Positions 33,628 through 45,089 of a stretch of 64,000 nt of DNA are shown here, piece by piece. The translations under genes and the position numbers were made by a program. Below the pieces are notes generated by a model that saw only the letters and a program-made list of their open reading frames with translations, did not search any database and was not told the DNA's origin. Position 1 is the first letter of the stretch. The number at the start of each line of letters is the position of its first letter. The DNA is from Ophiodon elongatus (taxonomy: Eukaryota; Chordata; Actinopteri; Perciformes; Hexagrammidae), in the NCBI GenBank assembly GCA_016806645.1, contig JACSYO010001691.1, forward strand, positions 40,001 to 104,000, in the 5' to 3' direction.

Positions 33628-34073
33628 AACACACACACTGTGCATAGTGTCCAACAGGACTAACTTTCTTTACTAACCCATGACTAACACTTTACTAACA
33701 ATTTACTATTCCATGACTAACATGTAACACACACTTAACTTACCCATTACTTACACTTAAATAACACATGACGAACCCACTAATAATACTTAACTACCAC
33801 TTTACTAACACATGTCTAGTGGCGGCTGGTGGAAGTGTGTTTTGGTAGGGCCATCCAATCAATTTCAGCAAACATCCCAGTATGATTCATTGCAAAAAAA
33901 GGTATCAAACATGCATTACTACTTTGCAGTTAAATATTTAACATTTATTCCAACACTTTGACATAATAAGGACATCTTATTAATACAATTCAGTATATTA
34001 ATATATATATCATATAATAATATTCAGTATAATATGATATATAAATACCATATAATATAAATATCAAATATAT

Positions 34074-34153
<80 letters not shown>

Positions 34154-34164
34154 ATATATATATA

Positions 34165-34234
<70 letters not shown>

Positions 34235-36064
34235 CCTATGAACCTTGTTTGTTGGGGAAACACCCAATCAGTGTGGTGAGGAAACCTGCATGTTTTTCTG
34301 ACAGACATGTTTTTTGTGGGACAACATGTACAAAGCATAAATAGTGGTTATTTCTTCCATGGTGATGGCGAAAAATTAAATACTTCCCACAGAGTTAAGC
34401 CACGCCCCCTCACCGGCGGAGATAAGCCACACCCCCTCTCCGATTTCAGGACGCTGATTGGCTCAATTGTATGTCACTCATTTATATCTTTAATCAGTAA
34501 TTGGCTAAACTGCTTCTTAGACCCGCCTCTTTTGGGCCAAACCGATCTCCACTAGAATGGATCCCAAGCTGCTCGTCTCGTCAGTTGAGATACACGGAGA
34601 GGACGTGCAGGAAAAGCATATATTTTGCGCAGATATCCTATTTTACAAATATTACTGGGTATAGTCCATATTTCAAAAACACAAATATTGACAATTTGTA
34701 TAATTTATTATTATTATTATAATAATAATATATTTTTTTTCTTTTTTTTTTTTGCGGCTCAAGGTGGGGCCAGGCCCCATGGCCCTCTATTGGCCAGCCG
34801 CCACTGCACATGACTAATACTGAACTACCACTTTACTAACACATGACTAATACTGAACTACCACTTTACTAACCCACGTTTAACACTAAACCTTTCTATA
34901 ACTAACCGTTTCCTAACCCCTGACTGTAGTCTCTGGTTAGTAGACTAAAGGATGAGTCCAGGACGTAGATACGTTGTGATATTCATGCATGAAGCTGTTT
35001 AAAGTGATGTTAGAGGACCAGAGAGAAGCACGTTGAACCAAACTGTGTCGTAATCGATGAATCGTCCCTGCAGTCTGTTATAACTGCCACATGGAAGGTC
35101 ACATCTCCAGAAACTGCCCGGAGCCCAGGAAGGAGCAAGAGCGGAAATGCAACTCCTGTGGAGGCTTCGGACACCTGGCCAGATACTGCCCCGAGAACAG
35201 AGACTACCACGATGCCGGAGAGCATAAATGCTACACCTGTGGGAATGCTGGACACCTGGCCAGAGAGTGCCCCGAGAACAGAGAGGGTCACCGTGCCAGA
35301 TACTGTGAAAGGCCTGAAGACGGTGAGAGGACACACACGAACACACTCACTGTGCATAATGTCCAACAGAACCAACGTGTAGATGTAGACCAGAGAGAAA
35401 CACATTGAACCAAACCGTGTCGTAATCAATGAATCGTCCCTGCAGTCTGTTATAACTGCGACATGGGAGGTCACATCGCCAGAGACTGCACGGAGCCCAG
35501 GAAGGAGCGGGAGGAGAAGAAATGCCACAACTGTAAGAATATTGGACACATGGCCAAAGACTGCACCAACGGGCAGAAATGCTACACCTGTGGAGACTTT
35601 GGACACGTCCAGAAATCCTGCGAGAAGGTCAAATGCCAAAGGTAAACTAACAGCTGCAGGTAAAATAATAGCTGTAGGTAATCTAATACTACAGGTAAAC
35701 AAATACAACAGGTAAACTAACTGCAGTGGAGGTAAATAAAGCAAAGAACTACGGTTTAGTTTAGTTTGGAGCCTCTTCAGTGTGTTTTACTTATTGGTTC
35801 CGCAGTAAAACCAGTGAAACCAGTGTTGGCTTTGCATGTTTTTGCTGCAGGTGTGAGGAGTTCGGCCATGTTGCGGTTAACTGCAGGAAGGCGTCGGAGA
35901 TGAAATGCTATACCTGTGAGAAGTTGGGTCACCTGGCCAAGGAGTGCACCGCCGAGTTCACCGCCGAGGACACCGCCGAGTTCACCGCCGAGGACACCGC
36001 CGAGTTCACCGCCGAGGACACCGCCGAGGACACCGCCGAGTTCAACGCCGAGGACACCGCCTAG
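33102..36064 (+). CDS. cnbp: CNBP-like zinc-knuckle protein, copy 2 (285 aa, 10 knuckles)
   Basis: Exons 33102-33216, 33481-33564, 35074-35322, 35446-35641 and 35851-36064, all GT-AG with continuous phase. Ten knuckles run from CYNCGGNGHMAREC to CYTCEKLGHLAKEC, against seven in ordinary CNBP. Extra ones come from the additional single-knuckle exon (CYCCGNAGHMARDC) and two more in exon 4 (CNSCGGFGHLARYC, CYTCGNAGHLAREC). The Arg-Gly linker is longer (VRGRGRGRGRG). The C-terminal tail, normally about 8 residues, is expanded by an in-frame repeat of TAEFTAED to about 40 acidic residues. The exon 3-4 intron holds a hAT-type insertion. The frame is fully open, so this copy could be functional. Polyadenylation signal at about 36726. 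Confidence 0.9.
33565..33637 (+). repeat. (CA)n after the copy 2 exon 3 donor
   Basis: Starts at GTGAGAGGACACAC; about 60 bp of CA. Confidence 0.95.
33809..34814. mobile_element. Non-autonomous hAT-like element in the copy 2 intron
   Basis: The element at 33817-34806 starts TAGTGGCGGCTGGTGG and ends GGCCAGCCGCCACTG, inverted termini matching for 12 bp. Flanking 8-bp repeats CACATGTC (33809-33816) and CACATGAC (34807-34814) differ at one base, as expected for a hAT target duplication. There is no transposase. The interior has a (TA)n microsatellite at 34078-34230. Confidence 0.85.
35940..36064 (+). repeat. Coding repeat in the copy 2 tail
   Basis: Twelve-bp ACCGCCGAGTTC and ACCGCCGAGGAC units alternate in frame up to the stop. 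The ancestral tail ECTAEATA (copy 3) contains the single-copy version. Confidence 0.92.
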
Positions 36065-37313
36065 CCACCTCATCTCTTCCCTCTTTCTCTTTATTCATTT
36101 CCTGTGATCCTCTTCTTCTCATTGGCCCAGAGGCCTGTCAGTCAGCCTCACAGCAGCCAATCGGAGCAGGCGGAGGAAGGAGAAGGGACGGACACTTAAA
36201 AAAAGAAAAAAAGAAAAAATCTTTCCTCTGCATTTTTAAAAGACAAAACTGAATTTGGGTTTTTATTTTGGTGGCGGTGTCATGATGTGCAAAGCTTTGT
36301 TGAAGAATCCTTTCTGCCTGGTTTATTGGCTGAGAGAGTAGAGTGAAAAGTTTAGCTCCTCCCCTCATCAAGGAGGTGTGTGGTGGTGTTGGGGGATTTT
36401 ATGGAGGGTGAAGAAGTGTTGGAAGTTTCTTTCTTTCAACGAAGGGATTAACTTTATTTTGTTGTTCTGGTCAAGACCCAGTTTGTCTTAAAGAAATGTG
36501 ATTGGCCCTGCCTCCAGGAAACAGCCAATCACCTCGCAGGTCTGGACCCGTTATTACCACACAGGGAAACGAATGCAGACAACAAAAGGAACGTTAATAA
36601 TTCCTAAATATTTTTAGGTCTGAGAGAATGTTTTCACAAGAAAATCCAAATGTTATTTTTGTATATCGCTCAGAGCTACTGTAAAAATGTAATATCTGTA
36701 CTGCAAACTGTAAGTTAAACCTGACAATAAAAAGCATGGAGGAGGAGGAAGGTGATGGAGCAATCAATTTATTTCACAAGACAAGAAAAGTTCATTACGG
36801 ATTTATTTAATACATCTGTCATTTACAGATGTTTCCTGAAAATAACTATTTTATGTCAGGAGTCTCATTTCTGTTGACCTTTTAACAACAAGACATTGTG
36901 CTTTTCATAATACATTAAAGTTATGAATTAAAATGTAAAAAGACAAGAATTAAATTCTAGATTCAAAAGTTATAGATAAAAATAGTCTTTTGAGTAATTT
37001 AAATTAATGAGGGTAAGTGAAAACTTTGATTTATAAGTTTAAAGTAAGACTCATGCCAAACTTTACAAATGTTTACATAGTAATTGGGAACTAATTTGGA
37101 GAAAAGCAAAAGGACTGGTTCAGTTAAACACAGGTAAATATTCATTAACTATGTATTATGAATAAAAATAAACAATATTAAATGTATATATTTGATTAAT
37201 TATGAATAAAACTATATTCCGCATGGAACTTCCAAAAACTATCGACTTGACATGTCATATCAAATTATGCAGAATATAAAAACGTTTTCCTATTTCAGTT
37301 TTTTATATTTTTA
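36065..37313 (+). other. Copy 2 3' UTR and unit spacer
   Basis: The UTR is nearly identical to that of copy 1 and ends in AATAAA at 36726-36731. The conserved AT-rich spacer follows. No gene is seen. Confidence 0.75.
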
Positions 37314-38565
37314 AATCACATTTTCTCCACTGGAAGGAAACCCTAGATGGCATTTCATTATGTTTTCTCCACTGGAAGGGAACCCTTTGAGGGCACTTCA
37401 TCACGTTTTCTCCACTGGAAAGGAATCCTAGATGGCATTTCATCACATTTTCTCCACTGGAAGGAAACCCTAGATGGCATTTCATTATGTTTTCTCCACT
37501 GGAAGGGAATCCTAGATAGCATTTCATCACATTGTCTCCACTTGAAGGGAATCCTATATGGAATTTCATCACATTTTCTCCACTGGAAGGGAACCCTATA
37601 TGGCATTTCATCAAGTTTTCTCCACTGGAAGGGAATCCTAGATGGCATTTTGTCACATTGTCTCCACTGGAAGGGAATCTTGGATGTTATTTCATCACAT
37701 ATTCTCCACTGGAAGAAAATCCTAGAGGCATTTCCTCAAGTTTTCTCCAGTGGAAGGGAATCCTAGATGGCATTTCATCAAGTTTTCCCCACTGGAAGGG
37801 ATTCTTAGGTGGCATTTCATCACATTTTCTCCATCGGGAGGGAACCCTAGATGGCATTTCATTATGTTTTCTCTAATAAGGGAACCCTTCGAGGGCACTT
37901 CATCACGTTTTCTCCACCGGAAGAGAATCCTAGATGGCATTTCATCACATATTCTCCACTGGAAAGGAATCCTAGATGTTATTTAGTCACGTTTTCTCCA
38001 CTGGAAAGGAATCCTAGATGTTATTTCATCACATTTTCTCCACTTGGAGGGAACCCTCAAGGGCATTTCATCAAGTTTTCTCCACTTGAAGGGAATCCTA
38101 GAGGGCATTTCATCACGTTTTCTCCACTGGAAGGGAACCCTAGATGGCATTTCATCACATTTTCTCCATCGGGAGGGAACCCTAGATGGCATTTCATTAT
38201 GTTTTCTCTAATAAGGGAACCCTTCGAGGGCACTTCATCACGTTTTCTCCACCGGAAGAGAATCCTAGATGGCATTTCATCACATATTCTCCACTGGAAA
38301 GGAATCCTAGATGTTATTTAGTCACGTTTTCTCCACTGGAAAGGAATCCTAGATGTTATTTCATCACATTTTCTCCACTTGGAGGGAACCCTCAAGGGCA
38401 TTTCATCAAGTTTTCTCCACTTGAAGGGAATCCTAGAGGGCATTTCATCACGTTTTCTCCACTGGAAGGGAACCCTAGATGGCATTTCATCACATTTTCT
38501 CCATTTGAATGGAATCCTACAGGGCATTTCATCAAGTTTTCTCCACTAGAAGGGAATTCTCTAAA
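37314..38565 (+). repeat. 42-bp satellite array C with a higher-order repeat
   Basis: About 30 units. The block 37851-38185 is repeated at 38186-38520 as an essentially exact 335-bp copy, including a truncated unit (TTTTCTCTAATAAGGGAACC) that marks each block. Confidence 0.93.
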
Positions 38566-38970
38566 ATTATAAAATTGAAATGCTCATGGGAAGTATTGGG
38601 AGCTGGAGGAAAATGTGCAGAGTGGATTGCTCTTCCACTGGTTTATAAGTGTCATTACATTGGATGAAGTCTTTAAAAATAAATAAATGCATTCAAATGA
38701 AACAATGAATGGGATTAACTGGTGAATGGGCACGAGGGGAATCATCTAAATGTGTTTATTGTCTTCAGATGTCTTGCAACCTTTTGACAATCAGAATAAA
38801 TTAACTTCATTGTTCAGAGAGAAAACAGGAGTGTTCATTATCCTGGTATTTCTGACTTTTCCGACGGCAGCTGAATGCAGCAGGACGTGCGTGTATGTGC
38901 GTGCGTGTATGTGCTTGCATGTATGTGCTTGCATGTATGTGCTTGCATGTATGTATGTGAGTGAGGTGAA

Positions 38971-39660
38971 CGACAGTCGAGCCAGCCCGCATGTTGTTTT
39001 TCGGTACTTGTGTATACAATGCATTACGGTACGAGCGTGTAAGAACTGACTTCAAAATAAAAGCAAAGTTCCGGTGGACATGAGAGGTCACATTAATTCA
39101 GTAAGTCATTCAATAAGTCTGTAAATACAGATACATTAATGAATTAAACCAAATGAATGAGTGAAAAATAAATGATTAATTATCATAATTACCACATACA
39201 AACTGTATTTCAAGGGAAAATGTAATCTTATACTTATATGTTTTTAAAATTAGTTAGTAACTATGGACCATTTCCTTTTCAATCTAATCTGAAATTAGAG
39301 ACACATTGGCTCATGAATGTGATTTTCTAGGGCTTTCATTTTGAAATTCAACATCAGAATGCCCTGATATTGGAAGAGGTACCTTCTGAGGTGGCATGTT
39401 TTATATTAGGTATTTGTATTCACACAATGGAAATTACATTTTTCCTTGTAATACAGTTTGCATGTGGTAAGTTATCGTTCATAAAATATATAATTTTTCA
39501 CTCATTCATTTAGTTTAATTCATTCATGTATCTATTTACAGACGAATTGACTATCACGTTCGCCGGAACTTCGCTCTTATTTTGAAGTCAGTTCTTACGC
39601 TCGTACCGTAATGGCTCGTAAACCGGCGCACTGAATAACACGGTGCGGGCTGGGCTGCAG
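38971..39660. mobile_element. Foldback insertion upstream of cnbp copy 3
   Basis: Left arm (CGAGCCAGCCCGCATGTTGT, CATTACGGTACGAGCGTGTA, GAACTGACTTCAAAATAAAA) and right arm (TTATTTTGAAGTCAGTTCTT, CGTACCGTAATG, GGTGCGGGCTGGGC) are inverted copies running nearly the whole length, with sub-arms such as AATGAGTGAAAAAT/ATTTTTCACTCATT. Copies 1 and 2 lack it. It ends only about 55 bp before the exon 1 donor. Confidence 0.7.
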
Positions 39661-39715
39661 TGAAGAACGCGTGTCGCCGAGGAGAGAAGACAGAACCGTT
39701 TTCTGGGGCTCTGAG
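39661..39715 (+). promoter_or_regulatory. cnbp: cnbp copy 3 non-coding exon 1
   Basis: GAAGAACGCGTGTCGCCGAG leads into GGGGCTCTGAG|GTGAGTTTGA (39715/39716). The promoter must lie in or at the end of the foldback insertion. Confidence 0.6.
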
Positions 39716-40439
39716 GTGAGTTTGAGCTCCGGACCGATCAATCCGCTTTATTCCTCTCGCCCCCGGAGAGGAGCGCACGGTTCCCCCGGAGAGGAGCGCA
39801 CGGTAACATGTAGCACCGGGCCTGTCGACCCCCTCCCCCACCCGGTCCCCTTTACGCACAGCGGGGGGGCCTGCAGAGCTGAGCTGAGCCGGAGCAGAGT
39901 CCGTTCGCCACGAGGGGGGAAATTAACGGATTTTATTTGTATTAACTGGTTTATTTTGGTGTGCGGGAGGGAGACGTGTCGTAGGAGAGGCCTTCCAGGA
40001 CCCACGTCGACTAAACTAGGAAGTAGACATTTCCTTAAGACTATAAACTTCACTTCCTGTCCGTTGAGACACCGAGGACACGTGGGGAGGACGAGAGTGA
40101 ACGACGAACTTGGTGGTAGACGTGTCGATGCTTATTCAAAACACTCCCGTCAATAAATACTTTGCAAAACAAGTTATTTTCGAAAACTGGAGCTCTGGGA
40201 AATACAGAAAACACCTGAGATGTGGTCACACTGCTGCTGTAGATAAAGGTTTAAAAAGCTGGAGACTCATTGTTTGATGAGGAGATCAGCTGGTCGATAC
40301 AAAAAGTTTGATTTAATCATTAAATCCTCCGTTTGTCTCTTAGCTGATCGGTGAAAACGGACACAACAGAAAACACCTGAGCACCTGAACTCATCAGACG
40401 TGTATAATGTCCTCTAGACGTCTACACAGAGGACATACT

Positions 40440-41735
40440 TATAAAAAAAACTATTACATTTTATTTAGCTGACACTTTTATCCAAAGCAATTTACAATAT
40501 GTGCGTTCAGCCATGAGTACAAATTCAGAATAAAAAGAATCAAGAAAGTACAAAAAATCGGAAGAGATGTGTTTTTAGTTTGCGGCGGAAGATGTAGATA
40601 CTTGTGATGGAATGAGCTCCCCAATGACATCAGGACAGCAGAACGTCTGTCCTGATGTCATTGGGGAGCTCATTCCACCATTTAGGAGCAGGACAGCCAA
40701 CAGTCGTGATGTTGTTGAGTTTTTAGCTCAGTGACGGAGCTACAAGTCGATTGGCCGATGCAGAGCGGAGTGAGCGGGCTGGGGTGTAAGGTTAGACCAT
40801 GTCCTGGATGTAGACTGGACCCGATCCGTTCGCAACATGGTACACAAGTACCAATGTTTAGAAACGGATGCGAGCAGCCACAGGTAACCATCGGTAACCA
40901 GTGAAGAGAGCAGAGCAGCAGAGTAGTGTGGGTGAATTTAGGTTAAAGACCAGTCGAGCTGCTGCATTCTGGATGAGCTGCAGAGGTCGGATGGCACTAG
41001 CAGGTAGACCTGCCAGGAGGGAGTTACAGTAGTCTAGTGAGATGACCAGAGCCTGTACCAGTACGTGGACCAGAACGTGGACCAGAACGTGGACCAGAAC
41101 GTGGACCAGAGCCTGTACTAGAACCAGTACCAGAGCCTGGACCAGAGCCTGGACCAGAGCCTGGACCAGAGCCTGGACCAGAACCTGGACCAGAACCTGT
41201 ACCAGAGCCTGCGCCGCCTTCTGGGTGAGAAGGGGCCGTGTTCTCCTGATGTTGTGCAGCATGTACCGACAGGACCGTGTTGTTGCAGCGATGTTGGCAG
41301 TGAGGGAGAGTTGACTGTCGAGTGTCACACAAGGTTCCTAGCAGTCAGGGTCGGAGCTAACACGGAGTTGTTGAAGGTGATAGTCAGGTCGTGGATGGGA
41401 GAGCCTTTCCCTGGAAGGAAAAGTAGTTCAGTCTTGTCAGGGTTAATTTTCAGGTGGTGTGCGGACATCCACTGAGAGATGTCCGTCAGACAGGCAGAGA
41501 TTCGTGCTGCTACCTGAGTTTCAGATTGGGGAAACGAGAGGATTAGTTGGGTGTCATCAGCATAGCTGTGGTAGGAAAAGCCATGTGAGCGAGTGACAGA
41601 GCCGAGAGAGTTGGTGTACAGAGAGAAGAGGAGGGGACCCAGGACGGAACCCTGAGGAACCCCAGTAGTGAGGGGACCCAGGACGGAACCCTGAGGAACC
41701 CCAGTAGTGAGGGGACAAGGTTCAGAAACATATTC
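40440..41735 (-). mobile_element. 5'-truncated L2-like LINE in intron 1 of cnbp copy 3
   Basis: Minus-strand reverse transcriptase pieces carry GVPQGSVLGPLLF (duplicated in tandem), the catalytic motif YADDTQL, HHLKINPDKTE, and a C-terminal region LDYCNSLLAGLPASAIRPLQ and YRWLPVAARIRF, all typical of L2/CR1-type fish LINEs. A tail sequence (GACACTTTTATCCAAAGCAA) common in fish retroelements lies at its 3' end near 40470. An in-frame minisatellite (ACCAGAGCCTGGACCAGA units, 41040-41210) interrupts it. Confidence 0.85.
40608..40677. repeat. Perfect 31-bp inverted repeat (hairpin) in the LINE
   Basis: The arms 40608-40638 (starting TGGAATGAGCTCCCCAATGA) and 40647-40677 are exact reverse complements separated by an 8-nt loop, CAGAACGT. 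Confidence 0.95.
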
Positions 41736-41776
41736 ATGTAAACCATGTGAAATGATCCACAGAGGAGACATTTACA

Positions 41777-41912
<136 letters not shown>

Positions 41913-41923
41913 TCGTTGCCGAG

Positions 41924-43695
41924 ATGAACAGGACTGAGTGTTACAGTTGTGGTGGCAGTGGTCACATGGCGAGGGACTGTCCAAACCCTGGAGAGCAAGG
42001 ACAAATGAGAGGTCGCGGAGGAGGCAGAAGCAGAGCCGGTATTATTATTATTATTATTATTATTATTAAATTTGTATTTTTTTTTATTCTATTGTAAATG
42101 GTTCAGCTGTTCCCCCAACAACAACACTAAGGTACGAGCCCATGAGGTGCTGAAGTTCATGTACTTAGTTACTTTCTGCCTCTCAGCAGATGAATCAATG
42201 AATTTAGTTTCAGTACTTTGTGTTGAGTGATCTGGTTCAGTTAACGCCTGCTTTAATAAACATTACAGACACCTGTAATCAGTGTGTTTGTTTGTTTGTG
42301 TGTTTCAGATCTGTTCTGTTATCGCTGTGGGGATGCTGGACACATGGCCAGAGACTGCCCCGATGCCAGAGACTTTGGAAGGACTGAAGACGGTGAGAGG
42401 ACACACACAAACACACACACTGTGCAATGTGTCCAACATGACCAACTTTCTTTACTAGCACTTTACTAACCCATGACTAACACTTTACTAACCCATGACT
42501 ACCACTGTACGAATACTTAACTAACACTTTACTAACCCTGACTACTACTGTACTAATACTTAACTACCAGGATGTAGATACGTTCTGATATTCATGCATG
42601 AAGCTGTTTAAAGTGATGTTAGAGGACCAGAGAGAAGCACGTTGAACCAAACTGTGTCTTAATCGATGAATCGTCCCTGCAGCCTGTTATAACTGCGGCA
42701 TGGGAGGTCACTTCACCAGAGACTGCAAGGAGCCCAGGAAGGAGCGAGAGCAGATGTGCTACAACTGTAAAGGCTTCGGACACATGGCCAGAGACTGCCC
42801 CGAGAACAGAGATGGCCACCGTGCCCACGAGCAGAAATGCTACACCTGTGGAGGCTTCGGACACATGGCCAGAGACTGCCCCGAGAACAGAGACGGCCAC
42901 CATGGCAACGAGCAGATGTGCTACAACTGTAAAGGCTTCGGACACATGGCCCGAGACTGCCCCGATACCAGAGACGGCCACCATGGCAACGAGCAGATGT
43001 GCTACAACTGTAAATGCTTCGGACACATGGCCCGAGACTGCCCCGATACCAGAGACGGCCACCATACCCACGAGCAGAAATGCTACTCCTGTGGAGGCTT
43101 CGGACACATGGCCAGAGACTGCCCCGAAGCCAGAGACTGCCAACGTGCCCAAGAGCAGATGTGCTACAACTGTAGAGGCTTCGGACACATGGCCAGAGAC
43201 TGCCCCGATAACAGAGACAGCCACCATGCCCACGAGCAGAAATGCTACACCTGTGGAGGCTTTGGACACGTCCAGAAATCCTGCGAGAAGGTCAAATGCT
43301 ACAGGTAAACTAACAGCTGCTGGTAAACTAATACTACAGGTAAACTTCAATTACATGTAAAGTAATGCTGCAGGTAAGCTAACAGCTGCAGATAAAGTAA
43401 TAGCTGCAGGTAATCTAATACTACAGGTAAATGAATACAACAGGTAAACTAACTGCAGTGGAGGTAAATAAAACAAAGAAGTACGGTTTAGTTTGGAGCC
43501 TCTTCAGTGTGTTTTACTTGCTGGTTCTGCTGTGAAACCAATGAAACCAGTGTTGGCTTTGCATGTGTTTGCTGCAGGTGTGGGGAGATCGGCCATGTTG
43601 CGGTTGACTGCAGGAAGGCGCCGGAGTCGAACTGCTATACCTGTGGGAATTCGGGTCACCTGGCCAAGGAGTGCACCGCCGAGGCCACCGCCTAG
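41924..43695 (+). CDS. cnbp: CNBP-like zinc-knuckle protein, copy 3 (312 aa, 12 knuckles)
   Basis: Exons 41924-42038, 42309-42392, 42683-43304 and 43578-43695, with continuous phase and the full family tail (CTAEATA). Twelve knuckles are present; ordinary CNBP has seven. Exon 4 holds six consecutive 27-residue units (CYNCKGFGHMARDC plus a spacer like PENRDGHRAHEQK) encoded by an 81-bp tandem repeat. It then rejoins the normal order: CYTCGGFGHVQKSC, CYRCGEIGHVAVDC and CYTCGNSGHLAKEC. The usual exon 2 donor (GAG|GTGAG in the other copies) is mutated to GAAGCAG. A GCCG|GTATTA site 9 nt downstream restores exactly the same phase and is the donor used in this model; it is the least certain junction. 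No stop or frameshift occurs anywhere. Polyadenylation signal at about 44309. Confidence 0.88.
42757..43242 (+). repeat. 81-bp in-frame zinc-knuckle repeat (6 units)
   Basis: Units start at 42757, 42838, 42919, 43000, 43081 and 43162, each TGCTAC or equivalent. A seventh, half-related knuckle begins at 43243. Every unit keeps all four metal ligands. Variation is concentrated in the spacer and in the C-x-x-C interior (NCKG, TCGG, NCKC, SCGG, NCRG). Confidence 0.95.
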
Positions 43696-44884
43696 CCACC
43701 TCATCTCTTCCCTCTTTCTCTTTATTAATGTCCTGTGATCCTCCTCTTCTCATTGGCCCAGAGGCCTGTCAGTCAGCCTCACAGCAGCCAATCGGAGCAG
43801 GCGGAGGAAGGAGAAGGGACGGACACTTAAAAAAAGAAAAAAAGAAAAAATCTTTCCTCTGCATTTTTAAAAGACAAAACTGAATTTGGGTTTTTATTTT
43901 GGTGGCGGTGTCATGATGTGCAAAGCTTTGTTGAAGAATCCTTTCTGCCTGGTTTATTGGCTGAGAGAGTAGAGTGAAAAGTTTAGCTCCTCCCCTCATC
44001 AAGGAGGTGTGTGGTGGTGGTGGTGGTGGTGGGGGATTTTACGGAGGGTGAAGAAGTGTTGGAGTTTTTTTCTTTCAACGCAGGAACTAAAGGAACGCTA
44101 ATAATTCCTAAATTAAAGGTGCGTTTTGTTAAGTTTGGGACCAGACGGATCGACTCACCGATGAAGACAAAAACTAATATTGAAAAAAAAAATAATGATT
44201 TTGTCTGGAGACAGAATGTTTTCACAAGAAAATACAAATGTTATTTTTGTATATCACTCAGAGCTACTGTAAAAATGTCATTTCTGTGCAGACTAAGTTT
44301 AACCTGACAATAAAAAACATGGAGGAGGAGGAAGGTGATGGCGCAATCAATTTATTTCACAATACAAGAAAGGTTCAGTAAGGATTAATTTAATATCTGT
44401 CATTTACAGATGTTTCCTGAAAATAACTTTTATGTTAGGAGTCATTTTTGTTGACCTTTTAATGAGACATTGTGCTTTACATAATACATCAACGTTATTA
44501 ATTAAAATATAAAAGGACAAGAATTGATTGGATTAAATTCTAGATTAAAAAGTTATAGATAAGAATAGTCTGAGTAATTTAAAATAATGAGGGTAAGTGA
44601 AAACTTTGATTTATAAGTTTCAGGTAAGATAAGCTTTACAAATGTTTACATAGTAATTTGGAACTAATTAGGGGAAAGGCAAAATGACTGGTTCAGTTAA
44701 ACGTAAATATTCATTAACTATCATGAATAAAAATAAACCATATTCAATATATATAGATATATTGTATTTATTTTGAAAAAAACTATTCCGCATTGAACTT
44801 ACAAAAACTATCGACTTGACATGTCATATCAAATTATGCAGAGTATAAAAAAGTTTTCCTATTTCATTTTTTATATTTTTATAT
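43696..44884 (+). other. Copy 3 3' UTR and unit spacer
   Basis: Same UTR as the other copies with a few indels, including a (GGT)n run at 44013-44030. AATAAA lies at 44309-44314 and the AT-rich spacer follows. Confidence 0.75.
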
Positions 44885-45089
44885 CACGTTTTCTCCACTG
44901 GAAGGGAACCCGAGTGGGCACTTCATCAAGTTTTCTCCACTGGAAGGGATCCCAAAGGGAAATTCATCAAGTTTTCTCCACTTGAAGGGAACCCTAGATG
45001 GCAGTTCATCAAGTTTTCTCCACTGGAAGGAAACCCGGGAGGGCACTTCATCACGTTTTCTCCACTGGAAAGGAACCCAAAGAGGGCAC
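44885..45089 (+). repeat. 42-bp satellite array D
   Basis: Five units, cut by the retroviral LTR at 45090. Array E to the right of the provirus starts with the same variant units. Confidence 0.93.

Noticed and set aside
38750..39049. Short open frame starting in the spacer before cnbp copy 3 (signal-peptide-like leader)
   Set aside because: The same spacer occurs before each copy with stops and frameshifts, and the hydrophobic run is followed by GT-repeat codons. It is not maintained as a protein.
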